A stretch of 64,000 bases of DNA from Glycomyces luteolus (GTDB lineage Bacteria > Actinomycetota > Actinomycetes > Mycobacteriales > Micromonosporaceae). The stretch lies in contig NZ_JAPZVP010000014.1 in NCBI RefSeq assembly GCF_027622875.1, positions 62,001 through 126,000 of the forward strand, given 5' to 3'. A model generated the notes under the pieces. It saw only the letters and a list, made by a program, of their open reading frames with translations, did not search any database and was not told the DNA's origin. Shown in pieces: positions 26,613-34,801 of the stretch. The position numbers and the translations under genes were made by a program. Within the stretch, counting starts at the first letter, position 1. Every line of letters starts with the position of its first letter.

Positions 26613-27821
26613 TCAGTCGGCGTCGCGGTCCCGCAGGCCCGAGGACTCGAGGAAGTTCCGCAGGACCATCGCCGCGCCGCCGATGGCCGGGGCCTGGGAG
26701 ACGTCGTCGGCGAGTTCGACGCGGACACTGTGGACCTGCCGCATGAACACCGACCGGTCGAGCACCTCCTGGATCGCGTCCCGGTAGCGCGGGCCGAGGT
26801 CCTCGAAGGCCCGCCCGGCGAGCACGACCCGGCCGACGTCGAACAAGTTCACCAGCGAGACGGTCGCGACGGCGAGCATCTGCGCCGAGTCGTCGATGAG
26901 CGCCGCGGCGTCCGGGTCGCCCGCGAGGGCCGCCCGGCCCAGGAGCATGAACGCGTCGAGCTGGTCGCCTTCGAGTTCGAGCCTGTTGCGCAGTTCGGGT
27001 CGCTCTTTCGCGTTGCGCACCACCGCATTCGGGCCGCCGACGATCTCGAGGCAGCCGCGGTTGCCGCAGCCGCAGACCTCGCCGAGGGCGTCCACCGAGA
27101 TGTGCCCGAGCTCGACGCCGTTGGACGTCACGCCCCGGTAGGGGAACCCGTCGAGGATGACGCCCGAGCCGATGCCGCCGGACATGAACACGACCGCGAA
27201 GCTCGACGAGGCGCTTTCCTGCGCCTGCACGCCGAGGCCGGCGGCGGTGGCGTCGTTCTCGATCCGCACCGGCAGGCCCGCGGCCGCCGAGAGCTCGGCC
27301 GCGAGCGGATAGCCGCGCCACTCGGGCGCCGGGTACTCGGTGAGCAGCACGCCCGCGTCCCGGTCCTGCGGCCCGTGGGTGGCGACCCCGATGCCGAGCA
27401 CGCCGTCGCGCGGGACGCCTGAATCCTCAAGCAGCGCTTCAATTCTTGCGGCGTAGTCGGCGATCACGTCCCCGGGGTGGCGGTCGCCCGATCCCGGCAT
27501 CGCCCGCTGCGCCACGACGTGCCCGGCGAGGTCGACGACGACGCCGAGCGCCGTGTACCGGTCGAATTGGAGGCCGACCATGTGCCGGGCGTCGGGCTGG
27601 AGTTCGAGGAGCCGCCGCGGGGTGCCCCGGGCCGAGCGGGCCGTGCCGACCTCGTGCACCATGCCCAGCGCGATCAGCCGGCGCACCGCGTGCGTCATGG
27701 TCGCCTGCGTCAGGCCGGTGGCCTCGGCGAGCTCCACGCGGCTGACGGTGGTGCGCTCCCGGATGAGGTCGAGCACCACGGCCAGCGTGGACATCCGCGT
27801 GTCCGAGCCGAACGACCTCAA
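26613..27821 (-). CDS. ROK-family transcriptional regulator
   Basis: A 402-residue NagC/XylR-type regulator. An N-terminal winged HTH (TTVSRVELAEATGLTQATMTHAVRRLIALG, residues 24-53) precedes an ASKHA sugar-kinase-like domain with ENDATAAGLG, SGGIGSGVILDG, VELGHISVD and the zinc-binding CGCGNRGCLE. ROK repressors bind free sugars or sugar phosphates. The start is TTG at 27821 with AGGAGG 5 nt before it. It follows the second ROK gene on the same strand with a 64-bp gap, and the two probably form an operon divergent from the ABC/GH42/GH2 operon. Confidence 0.9.
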   Translation of the reverse strand: MRSFGSDTRMSTLAVVLDLIRERTTVSRVELAEATGLTQATMTHAVRRLIALGMVHEVGTARSARGTPRRLLELQPDARHMVGLQFDRYTALGVVVDLAGHVVAQRAMPGSGDRHPGDVIADYAARIEALLEDSGVPRDGVLGIGVATHGPQDRDAGVLLTEYPAPEWRGYPLAAELSAAAGLPVRIENDATAAGLGVQAQESASSSFAVVFMSGGIGSGVILDGFPYRGVTSNGVELGHISVDALGEVCGCGNRGCLEIVGGPNAVVRNAKERPELRNRLELEGDQLDAFMLLGRAALAGDPDAAALIDDSAQMLAVATVSLVNLFDVGRVVLAGRAFEDLGPRYRDAIQEVLDRSVFMRQVHSVRVELADDVSQAPAIGGAAMVLRNFLESSGLRDRDAD

Positions 27822-27885
27822 TGCGACCTCCTGAACCTGGCTCGGCCTCGTGGCCGATCCGCACCACCATACTTGCCCGGCCCGC

Positions 27886-29112
27886 TCACCCCGATCCGAT
27901 TACCGCCGGGGGCCGTGGCACGTCCACCGGCATCGTGCGCAGCACGTGCAGCGCTCCGCCGATGGCCGCGGCGGTCTCCACATTGGCGGCGAGGTGCACG
28001 CCGGGGCGGCTCAGCGCCCGGGTGAGCGCGCGCTGCTCCAGCTCGGCCGCCACCTGCCGCCGGTACAGCGGGCCGGCGGTGGCGAACGCGGGCCCGGCGA
28101 GCACCACGGTGTCCAGGTCGAAGAGGTTGACGAGGGTGACGGCGGCCTGCCCGATCCAGCGCGCGGACCGCTCCAGCAGGGCCGCGGCGGCCCTGTCGCC
28201 GGTGCGCCAGGCGCGGGCGAGCCGTTCGAAGTCGGCGAGCGTGTCCTCCGGGCCGCCCCGGATGCCGAGCCGCGCGGCGAGCGACGCGTCGGCGAGGGCC
28301 TGCGCGACCACGGTGCCCGGGCTCGCCTCGGCCTGGGCGCAGCCGTTGTTGCCGCACAGGCAGGGCGCGCGGCCGCCGCCGAGCGCGATGTGCCCGATCT
28401 CGACTGCGTTCGAGGTCCGGCCCCGGTAGCTCTCGCCGTCCACGATCACGCCGCCGCCGATGCCGGAGGCCATGTAGATCAGCCCGAACGTGTCGGCGGG
28501 GACGGTCCCGGCCCACTGCTCGCCGAAGGCCGCCGCGGTGGCGTCGTTCTCGAGCAGGACCGGGATGCCGAGCCGCTCGGCGAGCGTGCGCGTGAGCGGG
28601 AATTCGAGCCAGGCCGGGTCGGGCTGCGCGGTGAGTAGCATCCCGCGCTCGCGGTCCTGCGGCCCGTGCGTCACGAGCCCGGCCCCCAGGACCCGCTCGG
28701 GCGCGATGCCGCTGTGCCGCAGCAGGTCCGTGACGTGCTCGACGAGCGCGGCGATGGTCGTCTCGGGGCGCTCGCCGCCCGAGCCGCGCAGGCTCGCGCC
28801 GGCGACGCGGGTTCCGGCGAAGTCGAGCACGACGATCGTGGTGGTGGTGCGGTCGACCTGGATGCCGACGGCGTGCCAGGCCGCGGGGTCGAGTTCGAGG
28901 AGGCGGCGGGGCTGGCCGCGGCCGCGCTGGTGCCCGCGGCCGATCTCGTGCACGAGCCCGGCGTCGATGAGGCGGCGCACGGTGTTGGTGATGGTCGCGG
29001 GGGTCAGGCCGGTCCGCTCGGCGAGTTCGACGCGGCTCAGGGTGCCCTGCGTGCGGAGCAGGTCGAGCATGCGTCCGGCGGTGGTGGCGCGGCCGGCACC
29101 GGTGGCGGCCAT
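27886..29112 (-). CDS. ROK-family transcriptional regulator, divergent from the oligosaccharide operon
   Basis: A 408-residue paralogue of its downstream neighbour. Winged HTH: TLSRVELAERTGLTPATITNTVRRLIDAG (residues 23-51). Kinase-like domain: LENDATAAAFG, SGIGGGVIVDG, VEIGHIALGG, zinc site CLCGNNGCAQ. A GGGAG sequence precedes the ATG. The 143-bp gap to the binding-protein gene has a strong promoter whose -35/-10 spacer is a palindrome, the expected place for this repressor. The inducer is probably a manno- or gluco-oligosaccharide. Confidence 0.9.
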   Translation of the reverse strand: MAATGAGRATTAGRMLDLLRTQGTLSRVELAERTGLTPATITNTVRRLIDAGLVHEIGRGHQRGRGQPRRLLELDPAAWHAVGIQVDRTTTTIVVLDFAGTRVAGASLRGSGGERPETTIAALVEHVTDLLRHSGIAPERVLGAGLVTHGPQDRERGMLLTAQPDPAWLEFPLTRTLAERLGIPVLLENDATAAAFGEQWAGTVPADTFGLIYMASGIGGGVIVDGESYRGRTSNAVEIGHIALGGGRAPCLCGNNGCAQAEASPGTVVAQALADASLAARLGIRGGPEDTLADFERLARAWRTGDRAAAALLERSARWIGQAAVTLVNLFDLDTVVLAGPAFATAGPLYRRQVAAELEQRALTRALSRPGVHLAANVETAAAIGGALHVLRTMPVDVPRPPAVIGSG

Positions 29113-29154
29113 GCGGTGCTCCCTCCCGGGCGTTCACTGAACCGAAACTTCTTC

Positions 29155-29188
29155 TTGACACGTTTAATTTAACGCGTTAATAATAAAC
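29155..29188 (+). promoter_or_regulatory. Promoter and ROK operator of the ABC-GH42-GH2 operon
   Basis: TTGACA (29155-29160) and TAATAA (29178-29183) are 17 bp apart. The perfect palindrome TTAACGCGTTAA (29169-29180), extended by GTTTA (29162-29166) and TAAAC (29184-29188), covers the spacer and the -10. This very AT-rich patch in a GC-rich genome is typical of NagC/XylR-type ROK operators. Confidence 0.65.
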
Positions 29189-29255
29189 ACGGCGCCCGGA
29201 GCGGACGCCACCCCTCCCGTCCCGTGGGAGATCCCCCCACGGTCCTGAAAGGACA

Positions 29256-30935
29256 ATGATGTCTCTCAACATCCGAAGGCGAAGTGCCGCGGCGCTGCTC
29301 GCGGGCGCGGCCGCGATCGGCCTGCTCGCGACGGGCTGCTCCTCAGGCGGCTCCGGCGGCAACGGCGACCCGGCCACCCTCATCGCCTACACCGGCCAGG
29401 CCGGTGACTACCAGATCAACTTCAACCCCTTCTCGCCCTCCCGGATCGGCGCCCTCGGCACGATCTACGAGCCGCTCTTCTTCCACAACAAGGCCGAGGT
29501 CTCCGACCCGGTGCCGCTCCTGGGCACCGAGTCGGCCTGGAACGAGGACGGCACCGTGCTCTCGGTGACGCTGCGCGAAGGCGTCAAGTGGAGCGACGGC
29601 GAGGCGTTCACCGCCGAGGACGTGGCCTTCACGTTCGACATGATCAAGGCGAACCCGGCGATCAACACCGGCGGTTTCGACGGCGAGGTCGCGGCGGTCG
29701 ACGACACCCACGTCACCCTCACCTTCGCCGAGCCCGCGTTCGTGCGCGGACCGGACCTGCTGAGCACGCCGATCGTGCCCGAGCACCTCTGGAAGGACGT
29801 CAACCCCGCCGAAGACGTCATGGAGGAGCCCGTCGGCACCGGCGCGTACGTCCTCGACGACTTCAAGCCGCAGGCGTTCACCTACAAGGCCAACCCCGAC
29901 TACTGGGGCGGCGAGCCGAAGGTGAAGCAGATCCGCTTCCTCGCGCTCTCGGGCAACCAGGCGGGCGCCGACGCGATCGCCGCGGGCACCATCGACTGGC
30001 AGACCGGTCCGATCCCGGACATCCAGAACACGCACGAGAACTTCCCGAACTACGACGCCTACACGCAGGCGCAGAACCAGATGGTCCTCGCCTCGTGCTC
30101 GAGCGCGGACATGGGCTGCGAAGGGCCGCAGACCGACCCGGCCGTGCGCCAGGCGCTCTACTACGCCATGGACCGCACGCAGATCAACAGCCTCGCGTTC
30201 ATGGACACCGCCAGCGACATGTCGCCGACGTTCGCGCTGACCCCGAGCCAGGACTCCTTCGTCTCGGCCGCCGTCACCGAGAAGACCGTGCCGACCGAGC
30301 CCGACGCGGCCAAGGCCGCCGAGCTCCTCGAAGGCGCCGGCTGGACCAAGGGCGACGACGGGATCTACGCCAAGGACGGCGAGCGGCTCTCGCTCACCAT
30401 CGAGATCGTGACCGGCTGGACCGACTACATCACCGCCGTCGACACGATCGCCTCGCAGGCCGCCGCGGCCGGCATCGAGGTCAAGGCCGCGCAGTCCTCC
30501 TGGAACGAGTGGACCGACAAGAAGGGCAAGGGCAACTTCCAGCTCGCCATCGACGCGCTGTGGCAGGGACCCACGGCCGACCCGTACTACCTCTACAACT
30601 ACTTCTTCGACTCCGGTTCGGGTGCGAAGGTCGGCGAGGCCGCGGGCAACAACTACTCGCGGTACAACAACCCGGCGGTCGACGAGGCGATCGACGCCCT
30701 CGTGCAGCTGCCGCTCGACGACGCGGCCGCCAGGCAGCCGTACTTCGACACCATCCAGGCCGAGATCGTGCGCGACATGCCGTACATCCCGATCCTGACC
30801 GGCGGCACGACGAGCGTCTGGAACACGGCGAAGTTCACCGGCTGGCCCTCCGACGACGACCTGTACGCCTTCCCGGCGGTCTGGTCGGCGCTCGACGCCG
30901 CCGAGATCTTCAAGCACCTCGAGCCGCAGGGCTGA
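29256..30935 (+). CDS. Family 5 extracellular substrate-binding lipoprotein (Opp/Dpp/oligosaccharide type)
   Basis: A 559-residue lipoprotein. The leader NIRRRSAAALLAGAAAIGLLATGC has a lipobox with Cys28. The mature part is a cluster C (family 5) binding protein with IYEPLFF, WNEDGTVLSVTLREGVKWSDGEAFTAEDV and GTGAYVLDDF. Family 5 proteins bind peptides but also cello- and manno-oligosaccharides, as in Thermotoga. Two ATGs overlap at the start (29256 and 29259); GAAAGGA favours the second. The operon continues with two permeases, two ATPases, GH42 and GH2 beta-mannosidase, so I infer a beta-manno-oligosaccharide ligand. Confidence 0.9.
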   Translation: MMSLNIRRRSAAALLAGAAAIGLLATGCSSGGSGGNGDPATLIAYTGQAGDYQINFNPFSPSRIGALGTIYEPLFFHNKAEVSDPVPLLGTESAWNEDGTVLSVTLREGVKWSDGEAFTAEDVAFTFDMIKANPAINTGGFDGEVAAVDDTHVTLTFAEPAFVRGPDLLSTPIVPEHLWKDVNPAEDVMEEPVGTGAYVLDDFKPQAFTYKANPDYWGGEPKVKQIRFLALSGNQAGADAIAAGTIDWQTGPIPDIQNTHENFPNYDAYTQAQNQMVLASCSSADMGCEGPQTDPAVRQALYYAMDRTQINSLAFMDTASDMSPTFALTPSQDSFVSAAVTEKTVPTEPDAAKAAELLEGAGWTKGDDGIYAKDGERLSLTIEIVTGWTDYITAVDTIASQAAAAGIEVKAAQSSWNEWTDKKGKGNFQLAIDALWQGPTADPYYLYNYFFDSGSGAKVGEAAGNNYSRYNNPAVDEAIDALVQLPLDDAAARQPYFDTIQAEIVRDMPYIPILTGGTTSVWNTAKFTGWPSDDDLYAFPAVWSALDAAEIFKHLEPQG

Positions 30936-30966
30936 CGCGCCCCCGTCGCCCCCGAAGGAGAACCGC

Positions 30967-31956
30967 ATGAGCTACTTCCTGCGCAAAATCGGCTTCTACG
31001 CCGTCGCCCTGTGGGCCGCGCTGACGCTGAACTTCGCGATCCCCCGCATGCTCCCGGGCAACCCGGTCGACATCCTGCTGGCCAAACTCCAGCAGCGCGG
31101 CGGCACGGTCACACCCGAGACCAGGGAGGCCTATGCGCTGCTCCTCGGGGGCGACGACTCCCTGCCGCTGTGGCGGCAGTACTTCGACTACCTCGGCAAT
31201 CTCGTCCAAGGCGACCTCGGCGTCTCGGTGAGCTACTACCCGGCGCCCGTGAGCGAGGTGATCGGCCAGTCGCTGCCGTGGACCGTCATCCTCGTCGGCC
31301 TGGCGACGATCCTCGCCGCCGTGCTCGGCGTGGCGCTCGGCGCGTTCGTCGGCTGGAAGCCGGGCACCTGGCTCGACTCGCTCATCCCCGCGACGACACT
31401 GCTCGCGGCCGTCCCGTACTTCTGGCTGGCGCTGCTGCTCACCTACCTGCTCGCCCGCGTGCTCGGCTGGTTCCCGCTGCAAGGGGGCTACGACGTCGTC
31501 CTCACCCCCGGATGGAACTGGGAGTTCATCGCCTCGGCGATCACCTACGGCTTCCTGCCCGCGCTCACGATCGTGCTCGCCTCGATCGGCGGCTGGCTGC
31601 TGGGCATGCGCAACATGATGGTCTCGACGCTCTCGGAGGACTACATCCTCACCGCCGAGGCGAAGGGCCTCTCGCCGCGGAAGATCCTGCGCTCCTACGC
31701 GTCCCGCAACGCCGTGCTGCCGTCCGTGGCGGGCTTCGCGATCTCGCTCGGCTTCGTGGTCTCCGGTTCGGTGATCACCGAGCAGGTGTTCTCGTACCCC
31801 GGCATCGGCGGGCGGCTGCTCGGCGCGGTGTCGAACAACGACTACGCGCTCATGCAGGGCCTCTTCCTCTTCATCACCCTCGCCGTGCTCGGCGCCAACC
31901 TCGTGGTCGACCTGCTGTACGGCCTGATCGACCCGCGCACCCGCGCCCGGTCCTGA
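30967..31956 (+). CDS. ABC transporter permease, DppB/OppB type
   Basis: A 329-residue membrane protein with about six helices. It starts MSYFLRKIGFYAVALWAALTLNFAIPRMLPGNPVD, the hallmark N-terminus of DppB-type subunits. The coupling loop EDYILTAEAKGLSPRKILRSYASRNAVLPS contains the EAA motif, and ITEQVFSYPGIGGRLL is conserved near the C-terminus. GAAGGAG lies 7 nt before the ATG. Second gene of the operon; pairs with the next permease. Confidence 0.95.
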   Translation: MSYFLRKIGFYAVALWAALTLNFAIPRMLPGNPVDILLAKLQQRGGTVTPETREAYALLLGGDDSLPLWRQYFDYLGNLVQGDLGVSVSYYPAPVSEVIGQSLPWTVILVGLATILAAVLGVALGAFVGWKPGTWLDSLIPATTLLAAVPYFWLALLLTYLLARVLGWFPLQGGYDVVLTPGWNWEFIASAITYGFLPALTIVLASIGGWLLGMRNMMVSTLSEDYILTAEAKGLSPRKILRSYASRNAVLPSVAGFAISLGFVVSGSVITEQVFSYPGIGGRLLGAVSNNDYALMQGLFLFITLAVLGANLVVDLLYGLIDPRTRARS

Positions 31957-31971
31957 CGGGAGACCCGCACC

Positions 31972-33018
31972 ATGACGAACCTGAAACCCACCAGCGAGCC
32001 CTCGGTCGCCGACAGCGCCGAACTGCTCGCCGAGACCTCCACCGAGACCGGGCGCCGCCCGCGCGCGGGCTGGCGGATGCTCCTGCCCACCATGACGCCC
32101 TGGCTGGCCATCGGCCTCGGCCTCATCATCGCCATCACCCTGTTCGGCCTCATCGGACCGTACTTCGTCGGCGACCCGCGGGCCATCCGCGACATGGGCC
32201 TGACCGGTCCCTCCGCCGAGTTCTGGCTCGGCACCACCCAGACCGGCCAGGACGTCCTGGCCCAACTCGCCTACGCCACACGGGGATCGCTCCAGATCGG
32301 CGTCATCGTCGGCCTGCTCGCCACCGCGCTCTCCGCCTTCTTCGGCATCTACGGCGCCTACCGGGGCCGCATCGTCGACGAGGCGTTCTCCCTCTTCACC
32401 AACGTGTTCCTGGTGATCCCCGGCCTGCCGCTGGTCATCGTCATCTCCGGCTTCGTTCCGGCCGAGAGCCGCGGACTGTGGACGATCGCCATCGTCCTCG
32501 CCATCACCAGCTGGGCCGGTTCCGCCCGCGTCCTGCGCGCCCAGACCCTCTCGGTGCGCAACCGCGACTACGTGGCCGCCTCGCAGGTCTCCGGCGAACG
32601 CCCCTGGCGGGTCATCGTGGTCGAGATCCTGCCGAACCTGCTCCCGGTCATCGCCTCCCAGTTCGTGTTCGCCGTCATCGCGGCGATCCTCGGCGAGGCC
32701 GGCCTGTCCTTCATCGGCCTCGGCGCCTCCAACTCCTCCACCCTCGGCACGATGCTCTTCTACGCCCAGAACGGGTTCGCCCTGTCCCTCGGCGCCTGGT
32801 GGTGGTTCATCCCGCCCGGCCTCATCATCGCGCTGTTCGGCACCGGCCTCTCCCTCGTCAACTTCTCCATCGACGAGATCATCAACCCCAAACTCAAGAA
32901 CCTGCGCCTGCACCGCAAGCGCGCCCGCCGCGCGGCCCGCCTCGAACGCGAGCTCGCCCAGGCCACGCGCCGGAACGGCGGCGTGCCGACCCAGACCGCA
33001 AAGGAGTCCGCGCGATGA
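31972..33018 (+). CDS. ABC transporter permease, DppC/OppC type
   Basis: A 348-residue membrane protein. A cytoplasmic N-terminal tail of about 40 residues precedes about six helices beginning WLAIGLGLIIAITLFGLIGPYF. TTQTGQDVLAQLAYATRGSLQIGV is a DppC signature, the coupling loop is YVAASQVSGERPWRVIVVEILPNLLPV, and a long basic C-terminal tail (HRKRARRAARLERELAQ) follows. It is 15 bp after the DppB-type gene and overlaps the first ATPase gene by ATGA. Confidence 0.95.
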   Translation: MTNLKPTSEPSVADSAELLAETSTETGRRPRAGWRMLLPTMTPWLAIGLGLIIAITLFGLIGPYFVGDPRAIRDMGLTGPSAEFWLGTTQTGQDVLAQLAYATRGSLQIGVIVGLLATALSAFFGIYGAYRGRIVDEAFSLFTNVFLVIPGLPLVIVISGFVPAESRGLWTIAIVLAITSWAGSARVLRAQTLSVRNRDYVAASQVSGERPWRVIVVEILPNLLPVIASQFVFAVIAAILGEAGLSFIGLGASNSSTLGTMLFYAQNGFALSLGAWWWFIPPGLIIALFGTGLSLVNFSIDEIINPKLKNLRLHRKRARRAARLERELAQATRRNGGVPTQTAKESAR

Positions 33019-33899
33019 CCGCCGCCGACCGCCGCACGGAACCGGTGCTCACCCTCGACGACCTCACCGTCGTCTACGAGACCGAGCAGCCCGTCACCGC
33101 CGTCAAGCACGCGAACCTCACCCTCCACCGCGGCGAGATCCTCGGCCTCGCGGGCGAATCCGGATGCGGCAAGACCACCCTGGCCTACGCGATCAACCGC
33201 CTCCACCGCCCGCCGGCCCGCATCGCCTCCGGCCGCATCACCTTCCACGGCGACGACGGCGACATCGACATCCTCGCCCTCGAGGACCGCGAGCTCCGGG
33301 CCTTCCGCTGGGAACGCCTCTCCATGGTCTTCCAGGGCGCCATGAACGCGCTCAACCCCGTCACCACCGTGCGCGCGCAGCTCAAGGACACCCTGCTCGC
33401 CCACCGGCCCCGGATGTCCCGCAAGGAGATCCGCGAACGCTCCGAAGACGTGCTGAAGCGCGTCGGGGTCGACCCCCGCCGCCTCGGCTCCTACCCGCAC
33501 GAGCTCTCCGGCGGCATGCGCCAGCGCGTCATGATCGCCATGGCCATGCTCCTCGAGCCCCAGATCATGATCATGGACGAGCCCACCACCGCGCTCGACG
33601 TGGTCGTGCAGCGCGACATCCTCCGCGAGATCGTGCGCCTCCGCGACGAACTCGACTTCGCCGTCGTCTTCATCACCCACGACCTGCCGCTGCTGCTGGA
33701 GATCAGCGACCGCATCGCCGTGATGCTCGAAGGCGAGATCGTCGAACTCGAGACCGCCGACCGCCTCTACCGCGACGCGCAGCACCCCTACACCCGCAAG
33801 CTCCTCGGCTCCTTCCCGAGCCTCTCGGGGGAGCGGGGCGCGTTCATCCGCACCGGCATCGACGAGACCACCGACATCCTGGCCGAGGAGCGAGCATGA
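33015..33899 (+). CDS. ABC transporter ATPase, DppD/OppD type
   Basis: A 294-residue ATP-binding subunit. Walker A GESGCGKTT (about residues 41-49), Q-loop VFQGAMNALNP, signature LSGGMRQR, Walker B MIMDEPTTALD, H-loop ITHDL. It starts at the ATG overlapping the preceding stop and itself overlaps the next gene by ATGA, so the two ATPases are translated together. The C-terminus lacks the full Fe-S cysteine cluster of some DppD proteins. Confidence 0.95.
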   Translation: MTAADRRTEPVLTLDDLTVVYETEQPVTAVKHANLTLHRGEILGLAGESGCGKTTLAYAINRLHRPPARIASGRITFHGDDGDIDILALEDRELRAFRWERLSMVFQGAMNALNPVTTVRAQLKDTLLAHRPRMSRKEIRERSEDVLKRVGVDPRRLGSYPHELSGGMRQRVMIAMAMLLEPQIMIMDEPTTALDVVVQRDILREIVRLRDELDFAVVFITHDLPLLLEISDRIAVMLEGEIVELETADRLYRDAQHPYTRKLLGSFPSLSGERGAFIRTGIDETTDILAEERA

Positions 33900-34801
33900 C
33901 CAGCGTCAAGATCACCGACCTCGTCAAGGACTACACGCTCCGGGCAGGACTCAAACGCACCCGCCTGCGCGCGGTCGACCACGTGAGCCTCGAACTCACC
34001 CCCGGCCGCACCGTCGCCCTCGTCGGCGAGTCCGGCTCCGGCAAGTCCACCATCGCGAAGATCCTCACCCGCATGGAACGCCCCACCTCCGGCACCGTGG
34101 ACGTGCGACTCGACGACGGCACCACCGTCTCGAACGCCCACTACCGGCGCGAAGTGCAGATGGTCTTCCAGGACCCCTTCGCCTCCCTCAACCCGTTCCA
34201 CTCCATCGAGCACCACATCGCCCGGCCCCTGAAGATCCACGGCCGCACCAGGACCCAGGAGGACACCCGCGCCCGCGTCCTCGAAATGCTCGAACGCGTC
34301 AACCTCACCCCTGCCGAGACCATCGCGCCCCGGCGGCCCCACGAGCTCTCCGGCGGCCAGCGCCAGCGCGTCGCCATCGCGCGGGCCCTCGCCCCCGGCG
34401 CGCAGGTCCTCATCGCCGACGAACCGGTGTCCATGCTGGACGTATCGATCCGCCTCGGGGTCCTCAACCTCCTCGGCCGCCTGCAAAGAGAAGACCAGCT
34501 CGCGGTCCTCTACATCACGCACGACCTCGCCACCGCACGCCACTTCTCCGACGAGATCGTGGTGCTCTACCGCGGCCGGGTCGTCGAACGCGGCCCCTCC
34601 GACGCCGTGATCCTCGACCCGCACCACGACTACACGAAACTCCTCGCCCTGGCCGCCCCCGACCCCGAGCGCCCCGGAAGGGTGACCTCCGAGGCCGGTG
34701 TGGACCGCGAGGCGATCGACAACAGCACGTGCTACGACCACTTCGCGGGTGAATGGCGGGAAGCGGGCGTCCCGGCCGCGGCAGCGAGGACCGGCGCATG
34801 A
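33896..34801 (+). CDS. ABC transporter ATPase, DppF/OppF type
   Basis: A 301-residue ATP-binding subunit. Walker A GESGSGKST, Q-loop VFQDPFASLNPFHSI, signature LSGGQRQR, Walker B LIADEPVSMLD, H-loop ITHDLATARHFSD. It completes the five-subunit importer. The C-terminal HDYTKLLALAAPDPERPGR is typical of OppF proteins; the last 30 residues are longer than usual. Its stop overlaps the start of the GH42 gene by ATGA, linking transport and hydrolysis in one coupled unit. Confidence 0.95.
   Translation: MTSVKITDLVKDYTLRAGLKRTRLRAVDHVSLELTPGRTVALVGESGSGKSTIAKILTRMERPTSGTVDVRLDDGTTVSNAHYRREVQMVFQDPFASLNPFHSIEHHIARPLKIHGRTRTQEDTRARVLEMLERVNLTPAETIAPRRPHELSGGQRQRVAIARALAPGAQVLIADEPVSMLDVSIRLGVLNLLGRLQREDQLAVLYITHDLATARHFSDEIVVLYRGRVVERGPSDAVILDPHHDYTKLLALAAPDPERPGRVTSEAGVDREAIDNSTCYDHFAGEWREAGVPAAAARTGA

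Noticed and set aside
29113-29255. AT-rich stretch near 29.16 kb as an att site or mobile-element border
   Set aside because: It fits a promoter with an embedded ROK operator; no integrase, tRNA or repeated border is present.
30910-32913. Minus-strand open frame of 667 codons under the permease genes
   Set aside because: It is antisense to two DppB/DppC permeases with clear motifs and ribosome sites; composition is typical of GC-rich antisense frames.
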